Below are positions 48,601 through 61,262 of a stretch of 64,000 nucleotides of DNA, one piece after another. This DNA comes from Effrenium voratum. Lineage: Eukaryota > Sar > Dinophyceae > Suessiales > Symbiodiniaceae. The notes below the pieces were generated by a model. That model was not told where the DNA came from and searched no databases. It was given only the letters and a program-made list of their open reading frames with translations. Position 1 is the stretch's first letter. Every line of letters begins with the position of its first letter. The position numbers and the translations under genes are program-made. Where the stretch lies: the NCBI GenBank assembly GCA_963377175.1, contig CAUJNA010001713.1, positions 666,016 through 730,015 on the forward strand. The letters run 5' to 3'.

Positions 48601-51600
48601 AGGCGTAGCATCGTTTGCCCGGACGAAGACAAAGGAGTTTTGGCAATTGGCAGGGAAACACCCATCATCTAGCGCCCGACATCCTGAAGCATTTCTGCTG
48701 TTGAGGCAAGGTGACGCGCGCCTCTTTCACCTAAAAACTCATCTTTCGGAGCGGCTTGACGACAGCTCCATCTCCAAAGCATTCCTCTTCAGAAGGGCCA
48801 ACGAAGGAACTGGATTGTTGTGCCGAGCAAAACACTGGCCGAGAACAAACTGCACGCTCCAGCACTCACGCCTTCTGTCTGCATCAGCCGCTCCAAGTCG
48901 GCGCCGCACTTCTGGCCCTTCGCCAGTCTCCTGGACAGAGCGGCTCTGGGGCTGAGGGGTGGTCGTCTTGTCGCAAGACGTGGTCGAATCACAAGCGGGG
49001 ATCACTCAAAGGGCGCATGGCTGAAACTCCATGAAGGGCTGCGTTCGCTAAGTCTTACCTCAACTGAAACTCGGCCATGGCCCCGGGGAGGGCACCACAG
49101 GGGCCCAGTCTCAGATGCCACGGGAGAAAGTGGTGGCCGGTCGGTGGCGCCTGGCCAAGGCCAGCATCGCTTGTCTCCGAAGCGACCTCCGTTCACACTC
49201 CGCCGACGCGAGCTGGGCGATCTCTGCGGCAGCCAGCACGGCGCCGGTGCTGGAAGCGTGCCTTCCGGCAAGAAAGCCTTGGCGCAGGCTGCCCCTTGTT
49301 CCTCCTTTCGGTTGACGTTTTGGATCGCTGGCTTTGGGGGCTGAGAAGCCACGGGGTTGGGTGCAACACTGGTATGTGTTGCAATTGCTTACAGCACGAA
49401 ATGAGAATGGATCTGGGACGCGGTCTAATGCAAGCCATCCAAGCAAGGCAAGTCGGTATCGGCCCAATGTGGCCAAGAAATGGAGAAGCGGGCAATCGCC
49501 TGCTTGACTCTGGCGAAACCTCGCCTTGGGGCTCGCCATCATTGCTGAAAACTAAACGGCATACTGACTTGCAACAAAACTTCTGCCCCTGTCTCCGCTG
49601 GAAAGCCGTTTCACCTTCGAGACGTGCCAAGCAACTGCGGATTGCTGGGATGATTCTGGCCTCCTCTTCTGGCATGCACCGAGCCAGCATCATCAGCACC
49701 TCCTCAAGGCGTGAACATTGATTGAGCCTGTGCAAGTCAATATTTTTCGGCTATGGCCCGGCAACTTCTTGTGACAAAGCACATTGCATTTTCCACCCCT
49801 TCCCTAAGAAGACCGTGAAGGGCTGAGTCAGCTGGGCTGATGCCCAATTGGACCATGCCTTGCGAGCTGTCTTCGTTGGGCTGTCTCATCTCAGACTGAC
49901 AAGCTGGCCATGACAACTTAAACAAAAACAATCAACAACAGCAAAGTTGGCGGGCATGTGGCGTTGCCAACAGTACTGAAAATACCAACAACCACATTGG
50001 AGAACTTTCCGGAAGCGCATTGTGTCAGACTCCGGCCCTTGGCAAGACAGAAATCGAGACCTCCAACCACCAAGGCCCTAACTTCATTTGCATTTCTGAT
50101 TGGGAAACTTACTTGAACTCTTAGTTTGCCATACTCTTACTTTATCCAGCTCTCTATCTTCCTAGTCTCCTTGGTTTTGTAGGTTGCCATGGCACCACGA
50201 GCATTTCAGCCCACCTGGCCACCTCTTTCAAGGTACTCCAAAGCCCCTGGCGGCGCAGATCGCGGATCTCCTCGCATGCGCATGGCCTGGCCAGCTCCGC
50301 CAGCAACGCCTGAGCCACCTCCGCAACGCCCCCAAAACGGACAAAAAACGAGCCGAGTTCGGCGAATTTCAAATGGGTTCTGTGGAGGCTTGCGACATCC
50401 CCTTAGCCACCTCCTAAGAAACCATGGTTGAAACCCGAACGTTTGCTACGATATGTGCAGGGGAATCATATCATTCCTTTGGGTTTCTGAACGGTGGTGC
50501 TTCACCATGAACTGACTGAAGATGTTGATGGAGACTGTGGGTTTGAGTAGTTGAACCCTCTGGTGGACATTATGTACATGGGGGGTCCAGCTCTCAAAAT
50601 CCATAGTCACGTGTGAACCTGTGCCACTTTCATCTCTGCGTTTCGAAGGGGAAGCAACGCTTCAGAGATCATGATGCATTTCAGCTGTTCTATGGCCATA
50701 TCTGTCTTGCACCACTCTGGAGGGCACACTGCCGCCTGTGATTGAGCCTTTGGTTTGTGAAATGACGGAAGCTTCGAACTGGCAACGCGAAAAGGAACCC
50801 TGCCAGGCAGTTTCGAGACATCCAAATGTGGGAACTGGCTCATTAGCAACAGCCACTGGGACTCGCGCATATGGGACATTGACATGTACCAAAGGGTGCC
50901 ATGTTCACTCAGTGCTGCCCGCCTCAATTACACAAACCAAGCCAGGCGCCGCAGCCCCACTTCCCTTCGCTCCGCGCCTGCGGCTTCGCATTCGCCAAAT
51001 CAATGCGGCTGCAAAAGGCCATTAGCATCCTGGGGACAAAGGCGTTAAAGGTGTGGGCGATAGGAAACAAATGGCAACCAGTGCAGCTTTCCGACCCTCC
51101 TACTGCTCTCTGCTTGGTTTGTTGGCTAGAGAATATGTTTCAACAGCCTCACTTGTGCCTCACTAGCAGATTAGGTCGTCACGCTGAGGCAGCAAATGCG
51201 CGCTGTCTGCGTGTCACGTCTTGGGAGGCAGGAAACTGATGCGGGAGAAGACCGCAGCCAAACACTTCAACGGGGTGGCGCGGTGCAGCAAGCCCCATTT
51301 GCCCAGGAGGCCAACAAACATGGCCATGGGTCAAAAGCTAAATCGTAACCCCAGTAAACATCCCAATCGCCACTAAAATAGCTAAAATATACTAAAATGG
51401 GTGGTGCACCTACCCCGAAATGGTACCATTGGTTTTGACCCACAGCCACATCATGCCCAGTGAGCTGGGGACATACCACAAAACAAACGAAGCACAGAGG
51501 TCTGTGGATTGGCCAGGCCGCTGCCCTGGCCCAGCAACTAGCTTGCACCCTGCCGGAAGATCTAAGAAAATCCCTCCGCTGGCTCCGTTGCTTCCCTGAA

Positions 51601-54492
51601 CGAACAAACGGGAATAGGCGCAGAGTCGCCAAGGCATCGAATCAAGATTTCCACCTTGGAAGGGCTGGCAAGCAATGTGCCAAGTGCCGAAACTAGGAAC
51701 TCCTCGCGTAACACGCCCTCACTTCCAAGCGACCATATCTTCAATCAGCCCCCTGTTAGCTTTCACTTGTCCCTTCGGGTGGTTCTAAGTACCACTCCTT
51801 AGATAAATCATGCCAAACCAACGGGAAAGGCACAAAAAAACTGAGGGGACCCCCCGCACTCGAACAGTTGCGCCATCGATTCTTGCCAGGGCGCTGGCCC
51901 TGCAGGGTGGGCAGTCTGGCCACCATGGCCTTCGCTCGAGAATGACGCGGAACCCGAGGGGGGGGCACTGGGATGGACTGTTCCAAGGGAAGCAATGTGA
52001 AGCCAATCGGAAAGGGCCAGTTTCACACAGTGCCAAATGTTCGGATGTGTGGAAAACATCACTTTGGGGCACGTTTCTGAAGGTCCTGGCATATGTGCTT
52101 TTGTACTTGGATTGTGAGGCGTGTTTTGTTCATAGATCTCTGATTCACTCCGTGAGCGGGATCTTTTGTGGGTGGATGGCAGGTGTCGCTCTTTCTCTGG
52201 GCATTGGCAACACGTTTCTGCTTTATCCACCGCTAAATGGATAGCATGTGCTGCCAGCACATATTGATGCGGCTCACAACTACAAAGCTGCAGTTACCCA
52301 GGCGTCCCTCTTGGTTTCCATACCCCAAGCCGTTTTTTTCGTGGGAGACTCCTTCCATTTTTGCTGGGCGCAGCCAGCGCTCGCTTCCGTCGCTGGCCTC
52401 CTGGAACCGGAGATCCAACTGGAGCTCCAGGGCGAGGTCCAAGGCGCTCACCGCCCAGGCGCCCTCCGACTCTTGGCGCGTCAAAGGGTGTTGGAATGAA
52501 CCGGTTCAAAGGGTCGGAGTCCAACGATTTTCTTGGACACGAAATCATGTTTCTCTTTTCTTTAATAAGTCGGGGTGAAAGAAACCAAACCAAATCGGTT
52601 GGATGGATTATAGGGGTCATTCCATTTCTCATGCCCTGAGAACCAGCAAGGTAGCCAAGTGGGTGTGATGTTATTGTTTTGTTCGCTTTGTGTTCTTTCT
52701 TCTTGTTTTTTTGGGGGGGGGCCATGGGTGGCAGGCGGACCCCGACTGAAAAATCAGAACCATTGAGCTCTAGGGTTTACATGATGGTTTCCCCTGGTTA
52801 CCTGCCAAGACTGGAAGCACTCAAGCCATGAAAGGGGTAGGAGAACAAATGTGACGGGAGGTGAATCGATTTCCAATCCCAAAGTTTGGCCGGGAAGCTA
52901 AGTTTAGTCAGCGGGAGCTCGGAATATCAATAGCTTAGCCCACGGGAAGCTTAGTTTCATTGATTGTGAGGTTTAATTGGACTTGCTTTATTTAGGTGCG
53001 GAATAATGTCCAGTGTTCCTCATTGAAATTCATAGCAAGCTTGGTCCGGCAGCATCGTTCCCGTAAAGACGAAAGGTCTAGTGTCCCTCCTCTTGGCGTT
53101 AAGTTCAAATGGGCTCTCTCCCTCCCTCCCTCTTCTCTCCCTCTCTCTCCCTTGTGTCGGTACAACGGTTCCAATGGTTCCTAGACAAACCGCAACCTGC
53201 GCGCCTGGAGTTGCATGAGCAGCAGTTCTGCCGCCTTGGCCGGATCAGTCTCGGCCACCTGACGGCAGGCGCTGGCCAAATCAAATGAACCGCTGGCCTA
53301 GGGCTTTCTTGGGTGTTGGTGAAAGTGGGAACCGGTCCGCTGAAATGGTTGGTTTCCTTTAGGGTTCCTTCAACTACAAACCAAACTGGGCTCCACCGTT
53401 CTGAGAAACTACTTCTTCTTTCCAGGGCATTTGGCATTTGGCACGAGGGGCGGGCTCTAATCGAAGAAACCCATTGACAACAGCTGGTATTTGAGTGGTT
53501 CTTCATTGGCCAACTTTTATCTGTTGAGAGACCACCTTCTAACCAATGGGTTTCCTTTCGATGCGTGTGTCGCATGTGCCCCATGGCACATGGGGAAAAC
53601 ACATCGGGTGTCAACCCACACGCCTTTTGGGCCACCCGACAAATGACCAGCCAGGCGCCCTCGTCATCCGCCGGCGCCAGCGCCAGGGCTGATGCCCCGA
53701 AGCAGCCGGCGGGGGCCGTCTCGATTGCCCGCAAGGCATGGTACCGGTCCTGGAAGGCACAAACTTAAGGACATGTTCATAGCTGTGAGTGCTAGGCCAA
53801 GCGCGTCTTCTCTCTAGGCCCCATGTTGAGCACATGCAGCATGAAATCGCAATCTGAGCAAGGGTGCAGGAAAGTAGGCGGGGCAACTTTTGTGAGATGT
53901 CACCAGGAACGGATTTCCAACCCCAAAAGCATCGAAATGGGCAAACTGCTGCGGATTTCACCCCGGACCGGTTTCAATCCGGCTCAACCGCTCCGGCCCA
54001 CGAGGCTGCTCACGAGTAGCGAAGAGAAGCCACTCCAAGGTCTCCGCCTCCTGCCGGAAGAAAAAAGAGAGAGAAAAGCAGGGAAAAAAAAACACGAAAT
54101 ATGAGGGCCAGGTGTTTGAAGAGAAAACCAGAGCAAATGGGTGCTATCGAAGCATGAGTTCTTGGACATGGATTGCAAAGGGTCATGGAGTCCAAAGGGA
54201 AGCCGGACAAAAAACAAAACCACAGAACAGGGCCCCATGGGCAGGGGCCATATCAAACCGACACAACACGACGAACATGCGTTGCGTTGTTTTGGCTTGC
54301 AGGAGGTTTACTCTCAAACGCCGTCCAAACAGGAAGCGCTCATTTAGGGGATCGATCGCCACACTTCTCCGTCTAAGTTTGGTCTCTCTCGCTCTCGCTT
54401 TCTCTCTTTCTTTATTTATTTCTCTCTTTCTTGATTTATTGCCTTCTTTATTTCTTCCTCTATTTCTCAATTTACTTATTTGTTTCTTTCTG

Positions 54493-54535
<43 letters not shown>

Positions 54536-54622
54536 ATCTTTCTTTCTTTCTTTCATTATTTCTTTCTTTCTTTCATTATTTCTTTCTTTCTTTTCTTTCG
54601 TTCTTTTTGTTCTTCTTCTTTT

Positions 54623-54701
<79 letters not shown>

Positions 54702-57700
54702 CTCTCTCTCTCCCCCTCTCTCGCTCATGACTTCACACAGGCCCACGGGACACCCAAAAGTTGAAGGCAGTGCGGAACAGTTTGCTTATGCCAGCGGAAG
54801 TCATTTCTTTTTGGGATTGACCATGGGTTGACCCTTGGGAACCCGCCTAGGAAAACGGGAGGGTGGAATTCACTAACCAACTCGGCCCGGGTTCCGAAGT
54901 CCTGAGGTGCAAATTCGATGAGCGCGGCAAAGACTTCATCCAGCCGTTCTGGCCTGGTCAAGTTGGCCGCCGTCGACTTGTTAAAGAAAAGGCTACAATT
55001 TGGATCCCTCATGCCGTTGACTCTTCCCCTTTGAGAGGGCCACAAAAGGGGCAGTGGCCTTTCCAAGGAACGAGACCTCTCAACTTCACCGGGTAACACG
55101 CCGGCAAGACCGGCACTCCAGTCGGTGCTTTGGGCTTGAATTTCAAGCAGAAATTCCTTTTGATTTTGGTGAAAATATCTCCATCCAGTTCTCCGAAAGT
55201 TCCAGCCAGCGTCAATGTGGAGTCTCGCATGCACCTCGGCCCCACCTCCAAGGCCGCAGCGTGCCCAGCAACTCCGACGCCTGCACCTCCAGCCGCCGCA
55301 GCGCAACACGCGCCGCGCGCCGCACCTCCAAGTTCTCGGAGGAAAGGAGGCGGCACAGCGCCGATATGGCGCGGTCCCGACACCTGAAAGCTGGAGCCCT
55401 TCAATTCCTGCTTGCTCCCTGGTTTTTGGAAGGAACACACGAAGTTCTTACAAATCCTCTTCCAGGTACCTTCCCACAGGTGCCATGTTAGTTGGAGGAA
55501 GGGTAGAACTTCGGCTGGGCTCGACATGTTCGCTTTGGTCAACACCCCTTCCAACCGTGGGAGGGCTGACTGTAATCAAGCTGCAAACATGCCTCACGCT
55601 TCGATGGTGTGAATGCGGCACTGTAAATGAGATACGTTGAAATCACTTTCGCAATCGACATCAGGTTGTTCCTTTGTAAGTCTCCTCCTGCTTCCTGGGT
55701 TCTAGCATTTTGCAAGGGTATTGTGTAAAGGGTGAAGGGTGTCGTTGTTTTGCGAGCCCCTAATCGCCCAATCGCTTGCCATTCAAGTTGCAAAGCAAAG
55801 GCAGTAAACAATGACTTCATTTGTGTAGATATGTTCCATGTTCATGTCGAGTCCGTCTCACATGCTGCATTTGGTGCTGTCAACAATTCAGTGGGGACGC
55901 CTCCTTGAGGGGGCTTGACCTTGGCAATCACTGGCAACTGAATCACCTCAGGCCAACCGGTCGTCAGGCAACCGGCCAGGCATGCCACAAGGTGCAAGGA
56001 ACGGAACTCAGTGAACGTTGGCCTCATTTTGGCTTTCAGAAATGTCCGAAACGAGCTGAAGCTCTGAGAAGCTTCCGGCCGAACATTTTTAGGCAGAGGA
56101 CTCTGGGCCGGTTTCCCTTCTTTTGTACCGCATTCTCTGGTTTCCCTTCTACATGTGAGATCATGTGAGGGTTGTTCCAAGAAGCAATGCCATTGTTTGC
56201 GACCCTGCTCAAGGAAAAGCAAGGGCCCCAAGGTCCAAATTTGCAACCCTTTCTGTTTGAACAAGCCTCATGCGAGTCAGTCAAAGACTGGGGAAACATT
56301 GAGATCGCTGGGTTTTGTGGGAGCTTTCCTGCGCCCAAGGTACATTTGGTGCCCCTTTAAACCAACCAACAACGCCAACCAACAACGGGTGCCCCGCACA
56401 TTTCACACACTGATGGGCCAAACCCATGGATGGGTCCAGAAATGGAAGTTCAAGGATCCGCAAAGCAAGCAACGAAAACCCTCAACCAACACAAGCACAC
56501 ACTCACACATGGGTGTGTCTTTTCTTCCGGGTCTCCTTTTGTTTGCTTGAAAGGGGAAGGGCAACCAACAGGGAACCCTTGCCATTTTGGGGGATCCACC
56601 TTTGAGACAACCCCAACGCGCGCGCGGGCGCCACACATCGCGTCGGCCTGTGGCCCACCACCTCCAAGGCCTCCACTGCTGGGAGGATCACCTCGCGGGA
56701 GTTCTATGGGAGTTGACCCTCCTTTTGGGATATTTCGAATGGGGAACCAAAAGGACAGCCTGGCCATTTTAGAGGTGCCTTGAAAAGGAAACCAAAAGGA
56801 AACTTGGACATCTTAGAGGGCAGGTTGCTTTTAAAAGGAAACCTTGCCATGCTCTTGCCAGTCTTGGGTTTGAGAAACGCTAATCCCATTTAAGCATATT
56901 TAAGCCACGTGATTCTAAACAGGGTGGCTACATGCTCTGAAATATCATTCAAAGGACCCCATCATTTCGGTGTCCCTGCAAAGCAGGCCAGGGTTCGATT
57001 GTCTGCTCTTAGGCCGCAACCAGTAAGCCCGAACGACAGAAAACGGGAGCATGCTTGTTTGGCCTGAAGACTATTCTTTAAGTCGGGAACCCGCCAAACA
57101 GAAAGGGAGCTTGAAGGGTGCCACTGAGTCAAGCACTAAACAAAAAGAGGGCAAACACGCGGGAATGTGTTCTATACATTTCTGAATGCGTTCCATATCT
57201 ATAGAGCACTTGAAACATTCAGCAACAACCCTGGCCCGAATTGTCGTTCTTGCTTAAACAGAAATCAACATGTCCTAGATATTCAAACGCATTGTCTAAT
57301 AAGTTCGGTGTTGGATATGCCTAAGAATTCTGAATATATCTCATAGGCAGCTGCAGTTCCTTTGGAATACATCACCAAGACATTTGCATGACGGGTATTT
57401 CAAGCACTCAACAGGGGCTAATTTGGAGTCCTGAAACATGTTTTTACATAGGTCAAGCGGGCTATGTAGAAAATAACCCTTGATCCCTTTCAACTATTCA
57501 AACCATCAACTACTCAACCCACTTGAATTATTTGGAGGTAAGTTTCCCAAAGATTGTGATATGTGCGAAGCCCGGAAATGGTCTCTAAATAGCCCTAGGG
57601 CCATATCGTGGATCCATGTCCTACATTCTTCGGTTTGAAAGAATCACAATGTGGCCCAACGTGTCCCTTGAATTGCTATGTTGCCATAAAGCAAACAAAA

Positions 57701-60700
57701 CAAGTCGAACCTTGAGCAAGTGACTGCCACAACCGCTAAACATGACTTACACTGCAGTCAAGCCAACTGATGCCTATGCGGAACCGAGGAAAGGCACAAA
57801 CTGGGTCATCCAACAATGTCTCTTGTCCTTGTCCCAAAAACGTATTGAGGAACAGGCCCCCCAAAAAAAACGGAATATCCGAGGGAGATGTGGGCCCACC
57901 TTGCGAGTTTGCGTGTGACCATTGAACATGGACTCCCTGGCATAGGGTGTCAGCTGCTGGCGGGGCAAGCTCAATATTTCTTGATCGCGGGGTTTATCAG
58001 CAGGGGAAGCGTAGGAAAGGGATTAAGTGAAAATTTGCATATATTCATGGACACCCACTTATTCTCAATATGTTGAATATCCTCAAAGCTATGGCAATCT
58101 CTGAGCACGGGCCAGCCTCGAAGGCTGTGCCTAAAGCCGCTCAACACACTCAGCACCTATACATTATACATTAGAACATATTTTGCATCTTGGATACTTT
58201 CGGCCGTGAAATGTTTGACCTTATTCATGCAATTTGGAAGTCGCGCTGGGCAAGAGGCTGGTCCCTTTGGGCTGGATTCAAAGCTAAACCATGTTGAGCA
58301 AATTGTGGAAACGCCCCAAGTTGGAGGGAACCTTTGGCCAGAAATCTTGAGCGATCTTCCACCCACGTGTTTCCGGTTCTGTTCCTCGCGGTCCCTCTCT
58401 GAGTGCCAGGGCCGGGTGGCGCACCAGGCAGTCGCTTCGCCCCTCCCATTTCTCGATATTCAAAGATGTGTCACATGCGGAAATGCCACGAAACCTGTGT
58501 GGCCAAAGATTGTCTTGTGAACATTTTGGAGCCCAACAGATTCCGGCTATTCAAGATCTGGATAAGGAAGCAATTTCCTGTCGAAAATGAACTAAAGTGT
58601 TGGGGCCGGAAGGTTAAACATATTCACGACACGCAGTAACCGTCATTCGGACATAATCTGCACATGTTTGCTATTAACCATTGGTAGCTAACATTCAGTT
58701 GCCGGGTGCTTTTGTAAGAACATTTGGACACCTGCTTTTGCGAGCCTCTACCGGAAAATTTGCCCTAGCCTGCTGCCACATCACGCCGCCAACATCCGCC
58801 AACGAGTTGACTCAGATGTGGTAGATGCTTGAGTTGAGTTGGACAGCGGATATGTGCCAATTACGGTATGCACTGCGTTGAGCAACTCTCATTCATGACC
58901 ATGAACAGCTTACCACAAATAGGCATTCATTTGCCCAGGAAGAGGAATCGAGGGAAGGTGGGATAAGTTGCAGCAGGAATCCTCGCAAATGAAATTCGTG
59001 GTCCAAGGCTTCATGAGGGTACCGATTTGGCGCTGGTGACTTTCCCCCAAAAAGACTCCGCTCCTTTCCCCGTGCAACGGAATGAAACTAGAAAGCACGT
59101 CCCCCCTGATAGAACCTTCTCAAAGGGGTTCTGATCCAATCATATCGAGGCTTTGGGGGAACCCGTTGCCGTTTTGGGGGTTCCGATTAATGTTTTGAGA
59201 CCTACTCATATATTGCTTTGAGGCCGGGTCAAAACCGGAAGTCAAAGCAATATATATTTTTAAAGTTGGGGCCGGGGTTGGGGTTGGTGGAGGAACCCGG
59301 AAGTCAAGAATGGATCCAACCAACCCCAACCTCCGAAAAAGGGGGAGGTTGGATCAGACAGGGGGAAAAAGAGGGACTCTTCCCCTTTCCCCTTTTTCTC
59401 GGCCTTTCTCGGCCGCTCCCAACTGCGCCTCCGTGCCAAGCTCCAGGGAGGACCAGAGAAGCTCCACGTCGCAGAGCAGCGACAACCGCAGCTCCGAAGC
59501 TCCGCCTCGCTAAATGCGTTGCTCAGATGCCCGGTGGATGTCCATGGGAACAAAGAAGCGGCATCCGTGTTTGGTTGGTGGACTTGAAAGGGGAAGCCTT
59601 CCCCAAAACAAGGGAAAAAAGGGTACCGCTGGGCAACTGGGGTTACAAAACGGGGTGTGTGCTCAAGGGTTCATGCATTCAAAAAAGGCTCATACCTTGC
59701 CTGCGCCCTCAGTGTGGGACCAAGAAACTAAAACACACGGGCCCTGGTGCGGTAGGCTAAAACTGCCCCAGATCTATGATCTATGAACTCATGGCCAGTG
59801 GGGCCTTGGCTGGCACATATGCCATTTATTTGTGGTCCCGGGCTTCGCTTTTTCAGCAATGCCCCCCCTGCGGTCCTGCATCTGTTTGCAAATTCCCGCA
59901 GTTCCGGGCCGGGATCACGCATCTGAAATATCTAATCCTTTTGAAAGGCTCTTGACTGGAAGGGGGCACTGCCTGACAAGAGTCCACCAATTGTGTTTGG
60001 GCCCAATGAGGTCAGCATCGGTTACCCATGAGAGCAAAATCCAAGCAATGTTTTCTTTCTGAATCAGAAGAAGCTCGGTTTCCTCTTTGCTGCTCACAAA
60101 CCTTGCCATGACAGTCTAATTGGGTCCTGAGGAATCTCCCAATGGGGATGCATCAAAGGCCTCATTGATCCTGCGTTCAGCGAGACCCCACCCGCCTACG
60201 TAGGCGCCCAGCTCGATGAAATCATCCAGCTCCAACGCGCTTGTGGTCGCCTAGCAAGGGGAGGAACTGAGAGATGGGGTGGCGGATCCTGGCAATTCCC
60301 CCAAACTAGGAGCCAAGGATTGCCTGTTCTGGGGAGGCCATCGATTTGCAGATGATCATCATGGCTTCGATGCTTTCAATTTCTGTGTGGCCGGCCGTCT
60401 TCTCCTCCTGCCACATCTTGAAGACCTTGATGGCCAGTGCCGCCCACTCAACGAGGGTGGCGCCCTGGGGTCGCATCCGGGCTGGGACGAGCGCGTATGC
60501 CAACTAGCCCTTTCTTCCCTGTGGACCCAATCCATCTCGATATCTAAAGGCGGTGGCTGCAAAGAGATGAGCAGGTATGTGAGTGATTGAAACTTCTATG
60601 CGAACACAAAACATGCATACTATGCACAAAAAGCAAAACATAGTATTATACGTATCTACACAGATATATATATATATGTATGTATGTAATGTATATATAA

Positions 60701-61191
60701 TAGCACCTATGTACACATGGAGTGCAGCCTCAAGATCATCATGGCGCCAGGCTGTGTCAGATCATCTGTTTTCAGCATGGGCCCAAACAGATATAGAGAT
60801 GGTACGTCAAACTGTGCATTTGATGCAAAAGCCCCGTGGCCCTGAGGACTCCTGCTTGATCTTCTATGCTTGCTCCAAGTCAAGTGGCGAAGGTACTGAT
60901 GCGCTTCATGTTCTGCGGGAGGAAGGCTTTGCCTGCGGACGGAATGGACGATATGGTCGCGGTGTGTCCAACGAGCAAGGAACATGCCCAAAAGGTTTCA
61001 AGGATCCGCTGACTGGACGACAACCTTGGCTAAGATCCTGCCTTCAAGGCTTAACCGAGTATACTATTCGTGGTCGCTTGCCGAAGTTTCCAAGAGTGGG
61101 TCAAGTGTTAGTGTCGATGCGGACAATTTGCCTTCAGGTTCCCAACCTACACAAAAATAAGACCAAGTTGGAAGGACCTCTGCCGGCTGAT

Positions 61192-61262
<71 letters not shown>

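Noticed and set aside
50928..51030. Minus-strand GC-rich frame considered as a solenoid exon
   Set aside because: The exons at 52463-52398 and 50318-50223 already join in phase, and no frame here has both a proper phase and good edges.
54112..54831. Plus-strand frame of 239 codons with phenylalanine/leucine/serine repeats
   Set aside because: It is generated by the CTTT microsatellite.
58370..58460. Minus-strand frame reading [14 protein letters not shown] considered as a solenoid exon
   Set aside because: Exons 59505-59429 and 56691-56648 join in phase without it, and its edges are poor.
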